A stretch of 64,000 bases of DNA from Nymphaea colorata (GCF_008831285.2 NC_045141.1:9906106-9970105); one strand, 5' to 3'. Counted from the stretch's first letter, positions 37,441 to 50,340 are shown. Notes: generated from the sequence alone by a model not told the origin. Program-made: numbers and translations.

Positions 37441-39492
37441 TACCACCGAACTAAATTGATAGTAAGCATCCTTTGCTAAAAGAGGGTTACTTAAAACTTT
37501 CTTTTCACCTTCTCAACATGCACTAACGTGTGTGCGTACTTCAAATTTGCTGATGTTTTTTATTAATTCAGCAGGGCTTATCATGCCAACTAAACAATTG
37601 GATCCCTAGGACGCAATGTTGCATTCCTGACTTATCCTGTGCCTCTTCTTTGCCCATTGATGAGTATACTCAATTTTTTTTTGGCATACTCGAAATCTCA
37701 AACTTGAATTTGAAACTTTCTGAGGTCAATTCCACCAAACAACTGTAGCATGCCTCCAATATAATATACTCAATCTGAAATTAAAAAAAAAAAATCTTGC
37801 ATCAATAATAACAAATAGACAAAGTTAGATCAAAAGTATATAAAAATAATTGATACGCAAGTTGAAGCGTAAGAAGACGATACCCCAAAGCACCAAAGTA
37901 GGCAGAGAGCATACAACTAATACATTCCACTTATTGAAAAGGGTAGATTGTCAGTTGATGTTAAAGTTGTCTTTGGAGTGACCTTGTAGGTGGAGGCTTC
38001 AGTTTTTTTTTGGGTTATATAATGAAATACTCTTTCTATTCACTAAAAAAATAAATAAATAAAAAATTTCTTAAAAATGCCAATTAAAAAAATAGTAAAT
38101 GCATTAGGCAGGCTTTAGTTTTATGGGCAACATAAGGTTAGACAGGACCTCGTTATATAAGTTAATATGCTGCAATTCCAAATACATTTAGCCAGACAAT
38201 CTGGAGCTCATGTCTGCAGATCGCTGTTTACTTTTTAGGCTCACATGATGCTGCTTGTTATTAAATTAGACCACAAAAAAGAAACAAACATAGGAACGAA
38301 CGAAGAGTGCACATTGATATTCTGCAAATTTTTGGGATTGTGAAAGATATTTTACGCAAGGACGCATGTGGCCTTCTCTGTTATTCAAAGGCAAGAAAAC
38401 AGAAGCATTGTGCTCAGACAGGTGACATGACTGCACGTGCGTCGCGCTGGCCGAGGCACGTGCGACCGGAAGTTGGCAGTTGCTACTGTAAAATAAATTA
38501 TTTCACTATTACTCATCAAAACAAATTTTTATTTCTTTATCACGAGAACCAGCCACTCAATCCTTTCGTTGCAAAAATGGAGATTCAAATATGAAATCCT
38601 GTTTCATTGGTCTTGGTAAATCTACCCTTAACATTCTTACTCTTAAAAGTAAAAATAGAAATTGCATTTTGTTATATTATTTTTTTATGTCCATTTATCT
38701 CATTTTATGGGAAGGAAAAATTTTGAAATCATCAAATGCTCGGTAGTTCCTTTTGTGTCTCAAAAAGTATATTCTTATTCATTGTTCTGTTTACTCATAA
38801 TCATTTTTATTCCTTCTCAAATTTAGTTTGAAAAATATTTAAAGTTCTCAATTTGTAGGTATGGATGAATTTGTGATTTTCTAAAAGGCATGAAAGAATG
38901 TACCAATGGTCGATAAGTATGGGATGAATACAAAAATAACAAAAATAAAAATGAAAGAGAGATGAAAAGAAAACACAGGGTAGGAGCAGAGCAGGCCTTC
39001 CGCCTTTGCAGTCTTTCTTGGAAAGAGTTGGTCTCATCTTGGCCACACTGGTGTTCTCCTTTTAGCCTTTTCTTGATCCCACGGGGTCTCTCCTACACTT
39101 CGTAGAGAAGACTTCGTTTCAGAAGCAGGGTCTTTTCCGTTTTCTTTGTTTTGTTCCCCTTTTTCCCTTTCCTCTTCGACCTTGTTTGCACGAGGAACGA
39201 GTGAATGCAAGTGATTTTTCCTGTAGTGGAACTTGATGGTGCTGTTGGCTTTTTGAGGTGGGTTTCTAGTCTTCTTTTTACTCTCTCTCTCTTTTCATCT
39301 TGGCTGTTCCATGAATGGCCCATCATCTCGGCTTCCTTCATGTGGATTTTTTGGGTGACTGGACCGTGATGGGTACTGCCTTTTTCGCACATTGTTGATG
39401 ACGACTGATTCTATACGCTTTGATGTGGCTGTGAATGGTCAATGAATGACTTTGTTCCTCTTGCGCCCTCCCCACATTTTGTCTGCTTTTCC
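37441..39492. other. Upstream region of the U-box gene
   Basis: It contains A/T runs and no coding domain. The last 500 bases (about 38990-39492) are less AT-rich and probably hold the promoter and 5' leader. A TTGAG|GTGGGT donor-like site near 39255 and a pyrimidine-rich acceptor-like TTTTCCATGACGCAG ending at 39501 would allow a leader intron. No convincing TATA box was found. Confidence 0.4.
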
Positions 39493-39534
39493 ATGACGCA
39501 GATGGGCGGATCAATCTATCGCATGGTTTCTTAG
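39493..39534 (+). promoter_or_regulatory. In-frame upstream ORF before the U-box gene
   Basis: An ATG at 39493 opens a 13-codon frame (MTQMGGSIYRMVS) closed by TAG at 39532-39534. It is in the same frame as the main gene, 57 bases before the first main ATG. If the leader is unspliced it could reduce main-ORF translation. If the acceptor-like site ending at 39501 is used, the frame starts at its second ATG. Confidence 0.5.
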
Positions 39535-39591
39535 TTTCTTACGGGTGCGGCTTTGTTGGAGACTCTGTTTCTGGTTGTTGGATTGTGGAAG

Positions 39592-40905
39592 ATGACAATG
39601 CTTCAGTTGTCCTCTTGGAGGAGAGATGGTGAGGTTGCTAACAGTGTGTTGGATCTAGATTGTGGTACTGTGATCAGTAAGGATGAGATTCCATGTGGTG
39701 AAAAGGTGGATTTGGGAATGATGATTGAGGAACTGGAAGGCATTGAGGTGCCTACTGTGTTCATCTGCCCCATTTCGCTGGATCCCATGCTGGACCCTGT
39801 GACCCTCTGCACTGGTCAGACATACGAGAGATGCAACATCTTGAAGTGGCTCTCCATGGGGCACTTCATCTGCCCTACCACAATGCAGGAGCTTTGGGAT
39901 GACTCCGTCACTCCCAACAGGACCCTTTCTCAGCTTATTTACAGTTGGTATTCTCAGAAGTATGTGTTGCACAAGAAAAGGTCTGAGGATGTGCAGGGCA
40001 GGGTGACTGAGCTGCTGGAAGCCCTCAGGAAGGTCAAGGGGCAGGCGAGGATTCAGGCCCTCAAGGAGCTTCACCAAGTTGTCGCTGCCCATGTGTCCGC
40101 CAAGAAGGCGGTGGCTGACGAGGGCGGCATTGCGCTGGTGTTGTCTCTTCTTGGCCCTTTCACTTCTCATGCAGTTGGCTCGGAAGCCATCGCCATTCTG
40201 GTGAACTTGGATCTTGATTCGGAGGCGAAGACGAACCTGATGCAGCCCGCGAAGTTCTCTTTGTTGGTGGATATGCTGAATGAAGGGACAGTGGAGACGA
40301 AGATTAGTTGCACCAGGCTGATTGAGCTGATGGTGGATGAGAGGGATTTCAGGTCAGAGATGGTGTCCAGCCTCAGCTTGCTGGTTGGTTTGCTTAGACT
40401 GGCAAAAGATAAAAGATACCCGAACGGCATTGCTGCAGGCCTTCGCTTGTTGAAGACTGTCTGCTCATATAAGCAGGTTAAGATTTTGGTTGTTAGCATA
40501 GGAGCAGTATCTCAGTTGATGGATCTCTTGTCGTGTTTGAATTCGGAGGTTTTGGAGGATGTCCTTTTCATACTTGAACTACTCTCTTCGATACCAGAAG
40601 GGCGGACAGCCCTGAAGGATTGCCCTTGCACAATACAGAATCTAGTGAGGCTACTTATGAGAGTTTCAGAAAATTGTACTCAATATGCTCTATCAATCTT
40701 GTGGGAAGTTTGTATGCTAGCTCCAGAGGAGTGTGCCTCTCTTGCTGTGGAGGCTGGATTGGCGGCAAAGCTTCTGCTTGTGATACAGAGTGGTTGTAAC
40801 CCGGTAGTGAAGCAGCGATCTGCAGAGCTGCTGAAGCTATGCAGTCTTAACTACACGGCGACCATTTTCATTTCCAAGTGCAAACTTACGAGAACAATGC
40901 AGTGA
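39592..40905 (+). CDS. U-box/armadillo E3 ubiquitin ligase, PUB30/PUB31-like
   Basis: A single-exon gene of 437 codons. The in-frame TAG at 39532 limits the start to ATG 39592 (MTML) or 39598. Residues 54-127 form the U-box: VFICPISLDPM, then DPVTLCTGQTYER, a CPTTMQELW segment and a TLSQLIYSW end. The U-box binds the E2 enzyme without zinc. From about residue 145 to 430 come armadillo-type helical repeats for substrate binding (FTSHAVGSEAIAILV, MQPAKFSLLVDMLN). The end, FISKCKLTRTMQ, and the length fit Arabidopsis PUB30/PUB31 (about 440-450 residues), whose members are linked to salt-stress signalling. The coding region is GC-richer than its flanks and undamaged, so it is probably under selection. 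Likely cytosolic; no signal or membrane segment is seen. Which of PUB30 or PUB31 is the ortholog cannot be decided here. Confidence 0.95.
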   Translation: MTMLQLSSWRRDGEVANSVLDLDCGTVISKDEIPCGEKVDLGMMIEELEGIEVPTVFICPISLDPMLDPVTLCTGQTYERCNILKWLSMGHFICPTTMQELWDDSVTPNRTLSQLIYSWYSQKYVLHKKRSEDVQGRVTELLEALRKVKGQARIQALKELHQVVAAHVSAKKAVADEGGIALVLSLLGPFTSHAVGSEAIAILVNLDLDSEAKTNLMQPAKFSLLVDMLNEGTVETKISCTRLIELMVDERDFRSEMVSSLSLLVGLLRLAKDKRYPNGIAAGLRLLKTVCSYKQVKILVVSIGAVSQLMDLLSCLNSEVLEDVLFILELLSSIPEGRTALKDCPCTIQNLVRLLMRVSENCTQYALSILWEVCMLAPEECASLAVEAGLAAKLLLVIQSGCNPVVKQRSAELLKLCSLNYTATIFISKCKLTRTMQ

Positions 40906-43440
40906 GGATTTCTCGGTGTTTTGACAGCAAGTTGGCCTTTACCATGTCTGTTCTTGGAGACTGTGAATTGATCTGCACCCGTGAAGCGTTTGTGTGTGAC
41001 GAAATGGTAAGAAGGCCCCCGTTACCATGAGGATGGTCGCTGCCCTGCTTCTGCTTCTCTTGCGAGGTAATCACAGGGATGTTGTGTGTAAATTAGCCTA
41101 TGTGGAACGTCCCTGTTCTTCCTGTTTATATAGTAAATGTTCCTGCTGTATATTTTTCGGCATCTCACTACGAGAACGTTTACCCGAACGAGCAGGTGAG
41201 TTTTCTGCTGTGCTTCTTGTTGGATTGGTGAAGTATTGTAAATTAGTTCATGGATGGGATTAAGGGGAAGGACAGGTGCACTCTACCATGTGGAAGAACG
41301 GAAGAGCTATGATAAAGACAGCATGATAATTCAAAATAAAAACAAGAAAGCATTGAAGCTTTGCAGTAAAATAACTGTGGTTCTTATTTGTTATCCAACA
41401 GAAAGTTGGTCAACTGATGAGCATTTCATCAATATAATCCTCGCCTGGGGACATTTCCTTCGAAGCTGTGCCTTTCCAAATCTGAAATGCCTTCCTGGCC
41501 AACAATGATGCTGTGGTCGTCCATTCGGGGTTGTGTTCCCAAAATTTTATAGTAAAGACTGTAAAGGAATTCAGATCCTTTGCGTTGTATCTCTCTGTAG
41601 AGTTGAGGCACTAATGATGCCATTATTCAGCTTGAGTTTTTGCTGAACTCATGAATTGAAAAGTTCCCAATTTAGTATTTGCTATCTTCCATCGTTTTCC
41701 GGAATGCTGGTTTCTCAGTTTTTTTCGTTCTCCGGTTGCTTCGGTTTATCTATAAGAAACTGTTCTTTTGTTGCTTAACTACCACAACCCTTCACGTGGT
41801 TAAATTTGAACCTATCATATCGCTTATCTTTGTCTTCTACGACGCACTGAAATAGACCGTCCATGCTTTTGCATTTTCTGATAAGCTGTTCCATGAAAAG
41901 ATTTCTTTTTAATAAATTTCTGGTCTCGTTTCTGCTTAACTATCCTCCACTTTTTTCTAGAAAGATTTTGAATTGATCGATTCTACAAATATGTATGCGT
42001 TGATCGCTTTTTTCTTGATCCCACATCCCACTGATGCTCAGTAAAATGTAAATAGAATTCCAGCGTCAATTTCATGGTGGTCCATCATTCAAAATTTGCA
42101 TTCCATTAACCCACATGCTACAGTAGGCTCAGACATCATCTGTTGGACTGAGAAAGACTTCCCTCCAAATCAGGGAATCTACATCTTTCAGCATTCATCA
42201 GTTTTCTGGTCATTTAAATAGAAGGATTCCACATTAGGAAGGCAGAACATTCCTGAATTTATTTCGCTGTTGGCCGTTTTTTAGTTTCCCGTTCAGGCTA
42301 TACCATGTATGAACCAACTGGTGTATTCTGTCTTCCTCTTCTTCAAGCGGCTGCAGGAAGAAATTTTCAATAGAATCTGTACAAGCGGGAAAAATCATCT
42401 GTCTATATATGACAAGTCCCAATGGTAGTAATAATTTAAGCCACACAGAATTATTCACAGCTACAGTAGCAGTCTGCAATAAAAAAACAAGGCTGCTGGG
42501 TTTCTCTCTCATGAGCTGGTACAATTTCCTTACCAAGGAAAATCTTTCATTTCACACCGGGAGAGCGGAAAATCTTTCAGTGATCGACTCCATATTTGCA
42601 GCCTTGCAGGTTTTTGATTAATGATAGAAGACCCTTCGAGTACTCCTTGACCGAAACAAGGACACGACTGAATATGCACATAATTTTAAACTTTTTTTTT
42701 TTTGTACTTTTATGAAATGATAGATCTTGACAACAAAAACTCTTGAGGCAGTCACATTCCTTGTTGTTTTGGACACTAAAAGCTTCGTGTCCTCGAGTCC
42801 AACCTTCAAAAACATATTCTTCTTTTTTACTTATTGGCATATCGAACGTGTCCTTTGGTTGTGTCCTTGTGAACCCAGTTCTCGTTGCTCAGTAAAAGTG
42901 AGTTTGCTCGTCTTCAAACTTGTGGAAGTAAAACACCTTCTGTGGAACTGAGGCCATTGTCATGAATATGTCAGGTGCAAACCAGAGTTGTCTGCCATTG
43001 ATGGCATATCAGTTGGTCTCGGCATCATCACTTTTAGCGTATAAATTTCAAAGATCATCACTCAGTACGTGAACAGGAGAAAGTGGAGCCCGCAGAGTTC
43101 TGCTACCACGTGCAATGGTATGGCAGAATGTGTAGGAAACAAAGAAAAGCTGCAGATAGTTTTATTATTTCGTGAATGAATGCTTCTAGCAATAGTAGCG
43201 CCATTATGGATCATGATGGGTTCGACTTTGGAGCGTATGCATATTTGCACTGCTGCTATTGCTTCCTACCTTTTCACAGGACATTGATCATTAAACGAAG
43301 TTTTCACACTACTATTATTGCCAGGTCATTTTTTTGTCAATTCAGCTTAACATTGTAAGAATTATATTGTTCTCTATGAATAAATTTGCATGCAAATCAG
43401 ATCTGTAAGGTTGGATGAAAAAATATGTTGTTTATGAAAA
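40906..43440. other. 3' region of the U-box gene and gene-free flank
   Basis: The 3' untranslated region probably occupies the first several hundred bases, but no single poly(A) signal stands out. The rest has no recognised domain. The minus frame at 42234-42536 (100 residues) ends in a Glu-rich and Lys-rich tail and matches nothing known. No repeat structure is obvious, so this may be old single-copy flanking DNA. Confidence 0.45.
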
Positions 43441-43485
43441 AGAAGAGTAGCAAGTGGGAGTGTGTGTGTATATATATATATATAG

Positions 43486-43655
43486 GGGGAAAGAAAAAAT
43501 GATGATTCTAATTCTAGTACCAAGATGCATTTCACTTGTAACGTTGTCTGATCCATCATGACGGATATATATATATAAGGGGAAAGAAAAAATGATGACT
43601 CTAGTATCAAGATGCATTTCATTCGTAACGTTGTCTAATCCATTATGATGAACGG
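43486..43655 (+). repeat. 93-bp tandem duplication
   Basis: GGGGAAAGAAAAAATGATG at 43486 recurs at 43579. Each unit continues through AAGATGCATTTCA and AACGTTGTCT to TCCAT(C/T)ATGA. A short TA run precedes each unit. Confidence 0.85.
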
Positions 43656-44130
43656 TTGAGAACAACATAAGAAGAAAAAATATAAACTAATATTAGATGA
43701 AAATCACTTTTTTCTAGTTGTTTTGTTTTTTAATTATCCAATTGATGACTTCACGAGTGAACTAAGTAACTCTCGATAATCAAATCATTGTTCATCCCTT
43801 GTTTTTGCTTGAAGTAATGTCATGAGCACTGAACAGGGGTGCTTTGTGCAATCCCATCATATCACCATCACGTCACATGCAAAGCTCTATGTGCAAGTGC
43901 TTTGTCGATTCACTTTGTTCGTAGCCTAACTTTCTGATTGCTTTGTGGGCTTTGCTCATCAATTGGCATAGAGGGAAGTTTCCAAAACTTGATCACACCG
44001 CACCCTCTCTAGGCCTGAAGGAGCAAAGGCGCCACACATGATTTGCATTGTTTCATGTACCAGAACAACCAGTAATGGTTGCCTTTTTGAAAACCAACAA
44101 CATTTGGAATTGCTCAAAAGGGTCATTTAG

Positions 44131-44259
44131 GAAAGGAAAAATAGGTCATTTAAGAAAACTTTTTTTTGATGAGTTCCATATTGATGATAGCGACGACATC
44201 AATGATGACTTGATACATGGGTCACGTATGAAAGGAAAAATGGGTCATTTAAGAAAACT
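44131..44259 (+). repeat. 30-bp direct repeat, 99 bases apart
   Basis: GAAAGGAAAAATAGGTCATT and the next ten bases (44131-44160) recur with one change at 44230-44259. Both copies lie in one short open frame (44048-44263), but no protein family is recognised. Confidence 0.8.
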
Positions 44260-44438
44260 TTGACTTGATACGGAGCTGCTAAAGTGTGCTTTGTGGGCAA
44301 AGCTCATTGGTACAAAGCTTTCTTTGTGTTAGTTTCTTTGTGTTAGGGCTTTGCTCGTTGGGTGCAGGTTGGATGATTTCAAAACAGACTCCTTCATTCA
44401 TTAGATAGAAAAGAAAGACATCCTATCAATAGAAAGTA

Positions 44439-44539
<101 letters not shown>

Positions 44540-44542
44540 TGA

Positions 44543-44850
44543 GATCTTTTAGTTTCAGTTTTTATTGGAAATATGTAACCCTTGGTAACTTTTATTTAGG
44601 CCCTACTAAAAAATTAACTAATGTAAATAATATTCTCTGACTTTTTAGAGATATGTTTAACACACATATATATATATACATATATAAAGAGAGAGAGAAA
44701 CAGAGAGATCTATTAGTTTCAGTTTTTATTGGAAAGATGTAAGCCTTGGTAACTTTTATGTAACTTCTATTTAGACCCTACTAAAATATTAATTAATATA
44801 TAGTCTCAATAATATTGTCATCTATATGATTTTTTAGAGATGTGTTTCAC
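44543..44850 (+). repeat. 164-bp spaced direct duplication
   Basis: The block with AGTTTCAGTTTTTATTGG at 44551 recurs at 44715. Both units contain CTTGGTAACTTTTAT, CCTACTAAAA and a TTTTTAGAGAT end, and each is preceded by a TA/GA microsatellite. The structure suggests duplication through the flanking microsatellites. Confidence 0.8.
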
Positions 44851-45186
44851 AATTACTATCAACAACTTTGTAGATGGGTCACTTAAGCCAGACCTATTTC
44901 CATTCTCATATAAAAGATAAAGTCAAACATTTGCTTAAATCCATGGACTCGATCATAATATCTGCTTGGGAGGAATGAAACAAAAGGTTGCTCAAGAAAT
45001 ACTTTCTCGTAGGATCGACCATCAATTGAGGCCCATCATTAACTTCATAAATCTTAGGAGTAAATAAAGGACGTTCCTGGAAAGTGTCACCATCACTAAA
45101 TGTCAAAGTGGCAGTCGGCACAATAATTTAGGGTAGTTCATTCGAGACAAACCCATACATAAGCGACTCATTCATTTGATAAAGGG

Positions 45187-45210
45187 TTTTTTTTTTTTTT
45201 TTTTTTTTTT
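45187..45210. repeat. Run of 24 T
   Basis: An uninterrupted T homopolymer. It could mark the poly(A) tail of a minus-strand retroposon lying to the right, but no such retroposon could be identified. Confidence 0.8.
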
Positions 45211-45299
45211 CTGCAAGACAAAATGTGATTTGTTGATAAGTTCCGTCCCAAAGACTACGTAGATTTATAAATGCTATTCTAATGTTTTATGAATTTACA

Positions 45300-45600
45300 A
45301 CCTCTTGGTAAGAGCGGGTGACTAGGGCCCGGGTCCTAAAATTGGCTGCCCGGCAAACCCAAGTTAGCTTTATGTTAGCCTGATAACTATTTTACTATAA
45401 TTATTATTATTATTATTATTATATATATATATATGTATTAAATTGCATTTAAAATTCATATCTTTTAATCTAATCAGGCTATGCCGGGCCTTGGGCATGG
45501 GTTATGGGCACTTGGGGTCTGGGCTGCAGTCACGAGCTCAACCCAAGCCTGAATTCTTATCAGGCCGGGCCAGCCTGATGCCTAGCCCTACCTCTTGGTC
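45300..45600. repeat. GGGCC-type dispersed repeat with (TTA)n
   Basis: GGGCCCGGG, CCGGGCC and GGCCGGGCCAGCC words flank a TTA microsatellite (45401-45421) and a TA run. Similar text occurs near 670-745 and 34830-34945. It has no coding content and is probably a dispersed plant repeat. Confidence 0.5.
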
Positions 45601-46109
45601 CTTCCAATGTGCACTTCATGAGGGCAATACAGCAAGTTCCCTCCTATGCTAAGTCTATGAGTAGTGGGAAATTTAAGGAAGCAAATGCACTGTCCATGCT
45701 GATCAACAATCCACTAGAGACATATCTAGATAATTACAAGATTGAGGACTGTAAGTGGGAGGGACAAAGCCAAGGGGCCCAACAGGGCTATGGCCACCCC
45801 TGACATTTTTGGAAGTAAGTTTTCAAATGTAGGCAATGGTGAACAATGGTGGAACCCTAATCAGGTCAATTTGAGAGTGCTTCTTGGAAAGCCCCCAACA
45901 AATGTCTCCTGGGTGTAGAGAGTTTCAGGTGTTCCAAATGACATTGAGGAAGAATCACTTTCTAAGGTGGAGTCGATCAACAACAGACCACATATCTTCC
46001 TTCCAGCCAAGGACATCAAAATCTTGAAGAAAGCTTATTGATGTTGTGTCATGGCTTGTTTCATAGATGATTCAAAGAAAAGAAGCATAATATAGAGTTA
46101 TATAAGTTG

Positions 46110-46600
46110 AAAAATTAATGGAAAGAAATCAAGAACCCCAGATTTTTTTTCTAGGCAATGGTTTATTTCTCCAAGTGAAAGATGAGGAATAGTTGAAGAT
46201 TGTCTTGTGTAAAGGAGCCTGGCAGTTTGGCGGACATGTATTGGTAGCAAGGAGCTGAACTCTCTACAACTCTTTGTGCAAGGAGGATTGGCTTTGTGTT
46301 TCTTTGTGGGTGAGAGAGTTCCCAACTTGCCTCCTCCCTTGTGGAATGGTTAGATCTTCAACGTTGTAGCAAATGCCCCAGAGAAATTTTCTTGGAAACA
46401 TATTTGCACACTCAAACCCATCTGCATTTGAGGTTTGCTCTCGTCAAATCCCAAACCAAAAATAAAATTGCTCTTGAAGGAGTAGTAGTAATACAACATG
46501 AAGTTACTTACGAAAGTATCGTCAAATTTTGTTTTAGATGTAAAGTGAGCTCTCACATGATAAAGCAGTGTCGATTCATTCAAGTGAAGAGCAAATAGAA
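46110..46600 (+). pseudogene. LINE ORF1 remnant (DUF4283-like plus CCHC)
   Basis: Fragments align in order with plant LINE ORF1: FFLGNGLFLQV near 46140, a V..RELPTCLLP segment near 46310, PEKFSWKH near 46380, HLRFALVKSQ near 46430, and the knuckle FCFRCKVSSHMIKQC at about 46530-46572. Several frame changes occur. ORF1 proteins coat LINE RNA. Confidence 0.7.
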
Positions 46601-48189
46601 GTTGACTGAAGTTCAAGCAAATCAAGGCTGGTATATATGAGGCACAAGTTTCTAAACCTAATAGGCATAAGGTTACTGTTAGGGGATAGCTGCATAAAAC
46701 TATCACCAACCTGATGGAGATGTCTATGAACAAATTTTGTACGGTAGCTCTTTCGAACATTTAGACAAAAAAAACTGATGATAAAGAAGAGATTGTCAAT
46801 GAAAAGTAGATGATTCTTCATGCACGTGCCCAGAATAGCAACTCTGGTGCTTTGTCTTAAATGTCCTAAATGATCTAATAATTCAAATATGATTAGTGAA
46901 AAGATGTCTTTACCTCCTGCACCAACTATGGAGCACTCTCTTCTGGATACCCCTATAATTTCTACACCAACTATGAATGCAAACTCTAACAGATATGCAA
47001 AATATTGATTCTATTGTAGAATCGATGGAACAAGAGATGTACAACTATAGTTTTGATGCTTTAAATATCTCACATGAAACTAAGAATCTTATCCCAAATA
47101 AGAATCCTATCATGGAAACTTTGTAGTCTAGGAAAAAAAACTAAGATTCTATATATAAGCATGAGCATAACAGAACATATGCCAACTACAATAGAAAATA
47201 TGCCATTAACCGTGTGAAGCTGCAAAAAAGACAATAATGAAATTACCTAATTCAATCAAATAGTCCAAATTATGAAATCTAAGAATTATTGCGGCAGTTG
47301 TAGAACCTATTTCAATTTTATGTAGCGTGGACCTTTCTACATATGCAGGCACCCATGCACCTACTTGAAAAGAAAACAATTTCCTAAAACGAATTACTAA
47401 ATTTTAAGAACCGTGTCATATCCCCTATAATTCCAAGATGTGAAAATTTTTCTCATTTCAAATGATTAACCGCTACACAATTATTGCAACTAGGAAAATC
47501 AGTGCTCCTTCCCTAAACCAACTCTTACCCCATTTACAGATCATTCCAAAGTCCCGCTGAAGAAGAAGTTCTCGTTCCCTCTCCCTGCACCTTCAACCTC
47601 TTGTAGTTCCTGCCATGCACCCTATGCACCTTGCCCACCGGATAAACTTGATCCCCCAGTTTTGAAGCCAGAAATCCACCTCTCTCTGCCTCCTACCCCT
47701 CCTCATAAAAAGTCTGTTGCTTTTCCACTTTCTCTCATCCAAACCTTTTGGGAACTCCATACCACCCAACACTGGCAAAAACTATTGACCAGTTGGAACC
47801 CAACCATGGGTATAGCCACGAATAGATCCTTGTCCCATTGTCAATCCCCCACCTCCACTCCCAGCTCTGCACCAAACCCTTTTGCTTCACACTGAAACAA
47901 CAAACCCTAGCTCCTCCAAACTCAAACTCATACAAAATCCCAAAAAAATCAAATAGGACGAGAGAATCTATCGCTCAAGCTGGAGAGAGGTCATTGAAGG
48001 AATTTAAAGACCCACTACCTTCCTAATGGGCAAATAAATGTTCTATGGATTTTGATCGCACGCCTTGTGGACAATTTGAAATCTAGAGATTGAAAACTAG
48101 GATTTTGATCTTTTATTCTTTGAAGGTGGACTTTTTTCAAAAAAAAAAAAAAGAACAAGAACCCACTTGAACATGGGATTCCACACTCG

Positions 48190-50340
48190 ATTGTCAAGGA
48201 TCCTACAGTTCATTTCACATGGTCTAAGAACAAATGTGAGCCTAAAACCATCTTATGCAGATTGGATTAGGCAAGCATAAACCATAAATGGAACAATATT
48301 AGCTAGAAAGTACACACTGCCTAGAGCTGCATATGACCACTCAAATTTGATTCTCGCCTTAAAGAACAACATGGCTACCTCAGGTAAATACATTTTATTG
48401 TGAAAAGGTGGTCATTGAAGAGTAGAATGCAAACACTTATGGTTGTATCATAAGTATATTGCTAAAAAAAGTTGCTAGAAGCAAAAAATTGCATTTTCTT
48501 ATGGAATGTCAATAGCTTGGGAGCTAAGGTGCAATCCTTGAGGTAAATGAAAAATATTGAGTCTGGTGCAACACAACTCCATTCCAATATAATTGATTAT
48601 TAGTGTCAATTGCATTGCATATTGGAGATTGCCCTAAAGGAGGAGGAATTATTTTGGCATCAGAAAGCCATAATGAATTGGCTTAGTGCAAGGATTTATG
48701 TAAAACATAGGCAAAGTAGAAGCAGTATCCACGTAATTGAAGTTAATGGTGTTAAAGTCGACTTTCATGATAAAATTCATGCGCTCTATAAGTAGTATTT
48801 TCAGGATTCCTTTGCCACTCCCATCAACTCTGCAGGTATGTTGGACCACTTATAAGATGGTCCTTGTGTTTCGTTAGTTGAAAATGAATATCTTGAAACA
48901 AGTCATTACGAAGAAGTCAAAAATGCCATTTTAGTATAACTAACAGAAAATCCCTTACCTGCTAGATTTGGGTTAGAATTTTACAAGTTTTATTGGCATA
49001 TCATTGATGATGATGTGTTTAATGTTGTTGTTTCTTTAATTCAAAAAAAATAGCCAAAAGTGTTAGTCAAAAGTTTAGGGGGCAATAAGCATCAAAGGTT
49101 TTAGGCTAATTGCATTATACAACTTTTTTCATAAAATTATAACAAAAATTATGTTTGAAAGAATGATAAAATACTTTTCAAGCCAAATGAAAAAGGATAA
49201 AATTGCATTCTTACCTAGAAGATATATCCTAAGGAGGAACCATGATGATAAAATGAAACTTAGCAAAGTCCTATGATTATGGACATTGGGAATTCCTCAA
49301 GCTTTCTCTTTCAAAGTTTGGGTTTCTATGATTTTTGGACTAGAATACATACATGTATTTCTTTGGCTAGTTATGCAATGTTGATTAATGGTAAAGTAGC
49401 TCAGTTTTTTATTGTAGCAGGGGCATTAGGCAAGGAGATCCCTTATCTCCATTCCTATTTATTGTTGTTATTTAAATGTCATGCAGAAGGTTGATTTGTG
49501 AACTGTACCATCGTAATATTAAAATTCCTAAGCAACTAATATGACATCAACTTCTGAAGATCAATGTTTTGTAGATGATGTGACTTTGGTTTGCAAGGTT
49601 GACATTTATTCTATATGCTATATTAGAAATATATTAGCTGAATTGGAACTTAAAGTTGGACCAAATATTAATCCTCTTAAATTATTTAAATTCAATGATA
49701 GTCTATGTGATGATTTAACAACTTGCTTGGGCTGGAGAAAGCTAACCTGCGAATTTGATACCTTGAGCTGCCTCTTTTCAATGGCAAAACTTTAAGTGGT
49801 AGAATGTGCACTCCATGTGACTTTTTGCTTAGAAAGGTTACCTTCCAACTTATAGATGTAAGCTTTGTCTTATTAAGCTTGTTATTAACCAAATAGTCAG
49901 TTATTAGTTGATGGCCTTTCGAGTTGCCCAAGCATGTGATCTCTTTTATTAAGAAAGAATATTGTGGGTTGTTATGGGGGGATTCTATCAATATTCATAG
50001 ACTTCATTTGCTCAATTGGTACATTGTGTTTTCCCTTAAAAAAGATGGCATGGGGACCCATGGCTTACTAATCTACAATAAAGCTCAAATTATCTTTTAC
50101 TATTCAAATTGCTATTGAGAAATTATGCTTGGGCAGCTTTTCATAAAGAAAAAATATATATTGTCTAAAAGCATCTAGTTATACAAATGCAAGCCCAATG
50201 ATTCTTGGGCTTGGAAGGGTCTCCTATGGGATTGGGAGGAGATAAGTCACGTCATTGCATGGAAATTGGGTAATGGCTATAAAGTAAGGTTTTGGTTAGT
50301 TAATTGGGGTTGGGGGTGCTTAATTTCCTTTAAATGATGG
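48190..50340 (+). pseudogene. LINE ORF2 remnant (endonuclease, RT)
   Basis: The endonuclease end shows FTWSKNKCEP near 48220 and LPRAAYDHSNLIL near 48325 (YDHS in place of the SDH motif). An EELFWHQKAIMNWL segment follows near 48645. RT pieces are FYKFYWHIIDDDVF near 48985, SMLINGKVAQFF near 49375, FVDDVTLVCK near 49570 (catalytic FADD altered to FVDD), and a C-terminal LPKHVISFIKKEYCGLLW near 49920. Later come a DSWAWKGLLWDW block near 50190 and GNGYKVRFW near 50275. Many stops; inactive. Confidence 0.78.

Noticed and set aside
39603-40499. Long minus-strand frames opposite the U-box gene
   Set aside because: They are antisense shadows of a strong plus-strand coding region and show no domain.
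42234-42536. Minus-strand 100-residue ORF with EEEED tail
   Set aside because: It has no recognisable domain and no supporting splice or regulatory context.
44906-45121. Minus-strand 71-residue frame beginning MPTATLTFSDGD
   Set aside because: It looks protein-like but I found no family, splice site or repeat context to support it.
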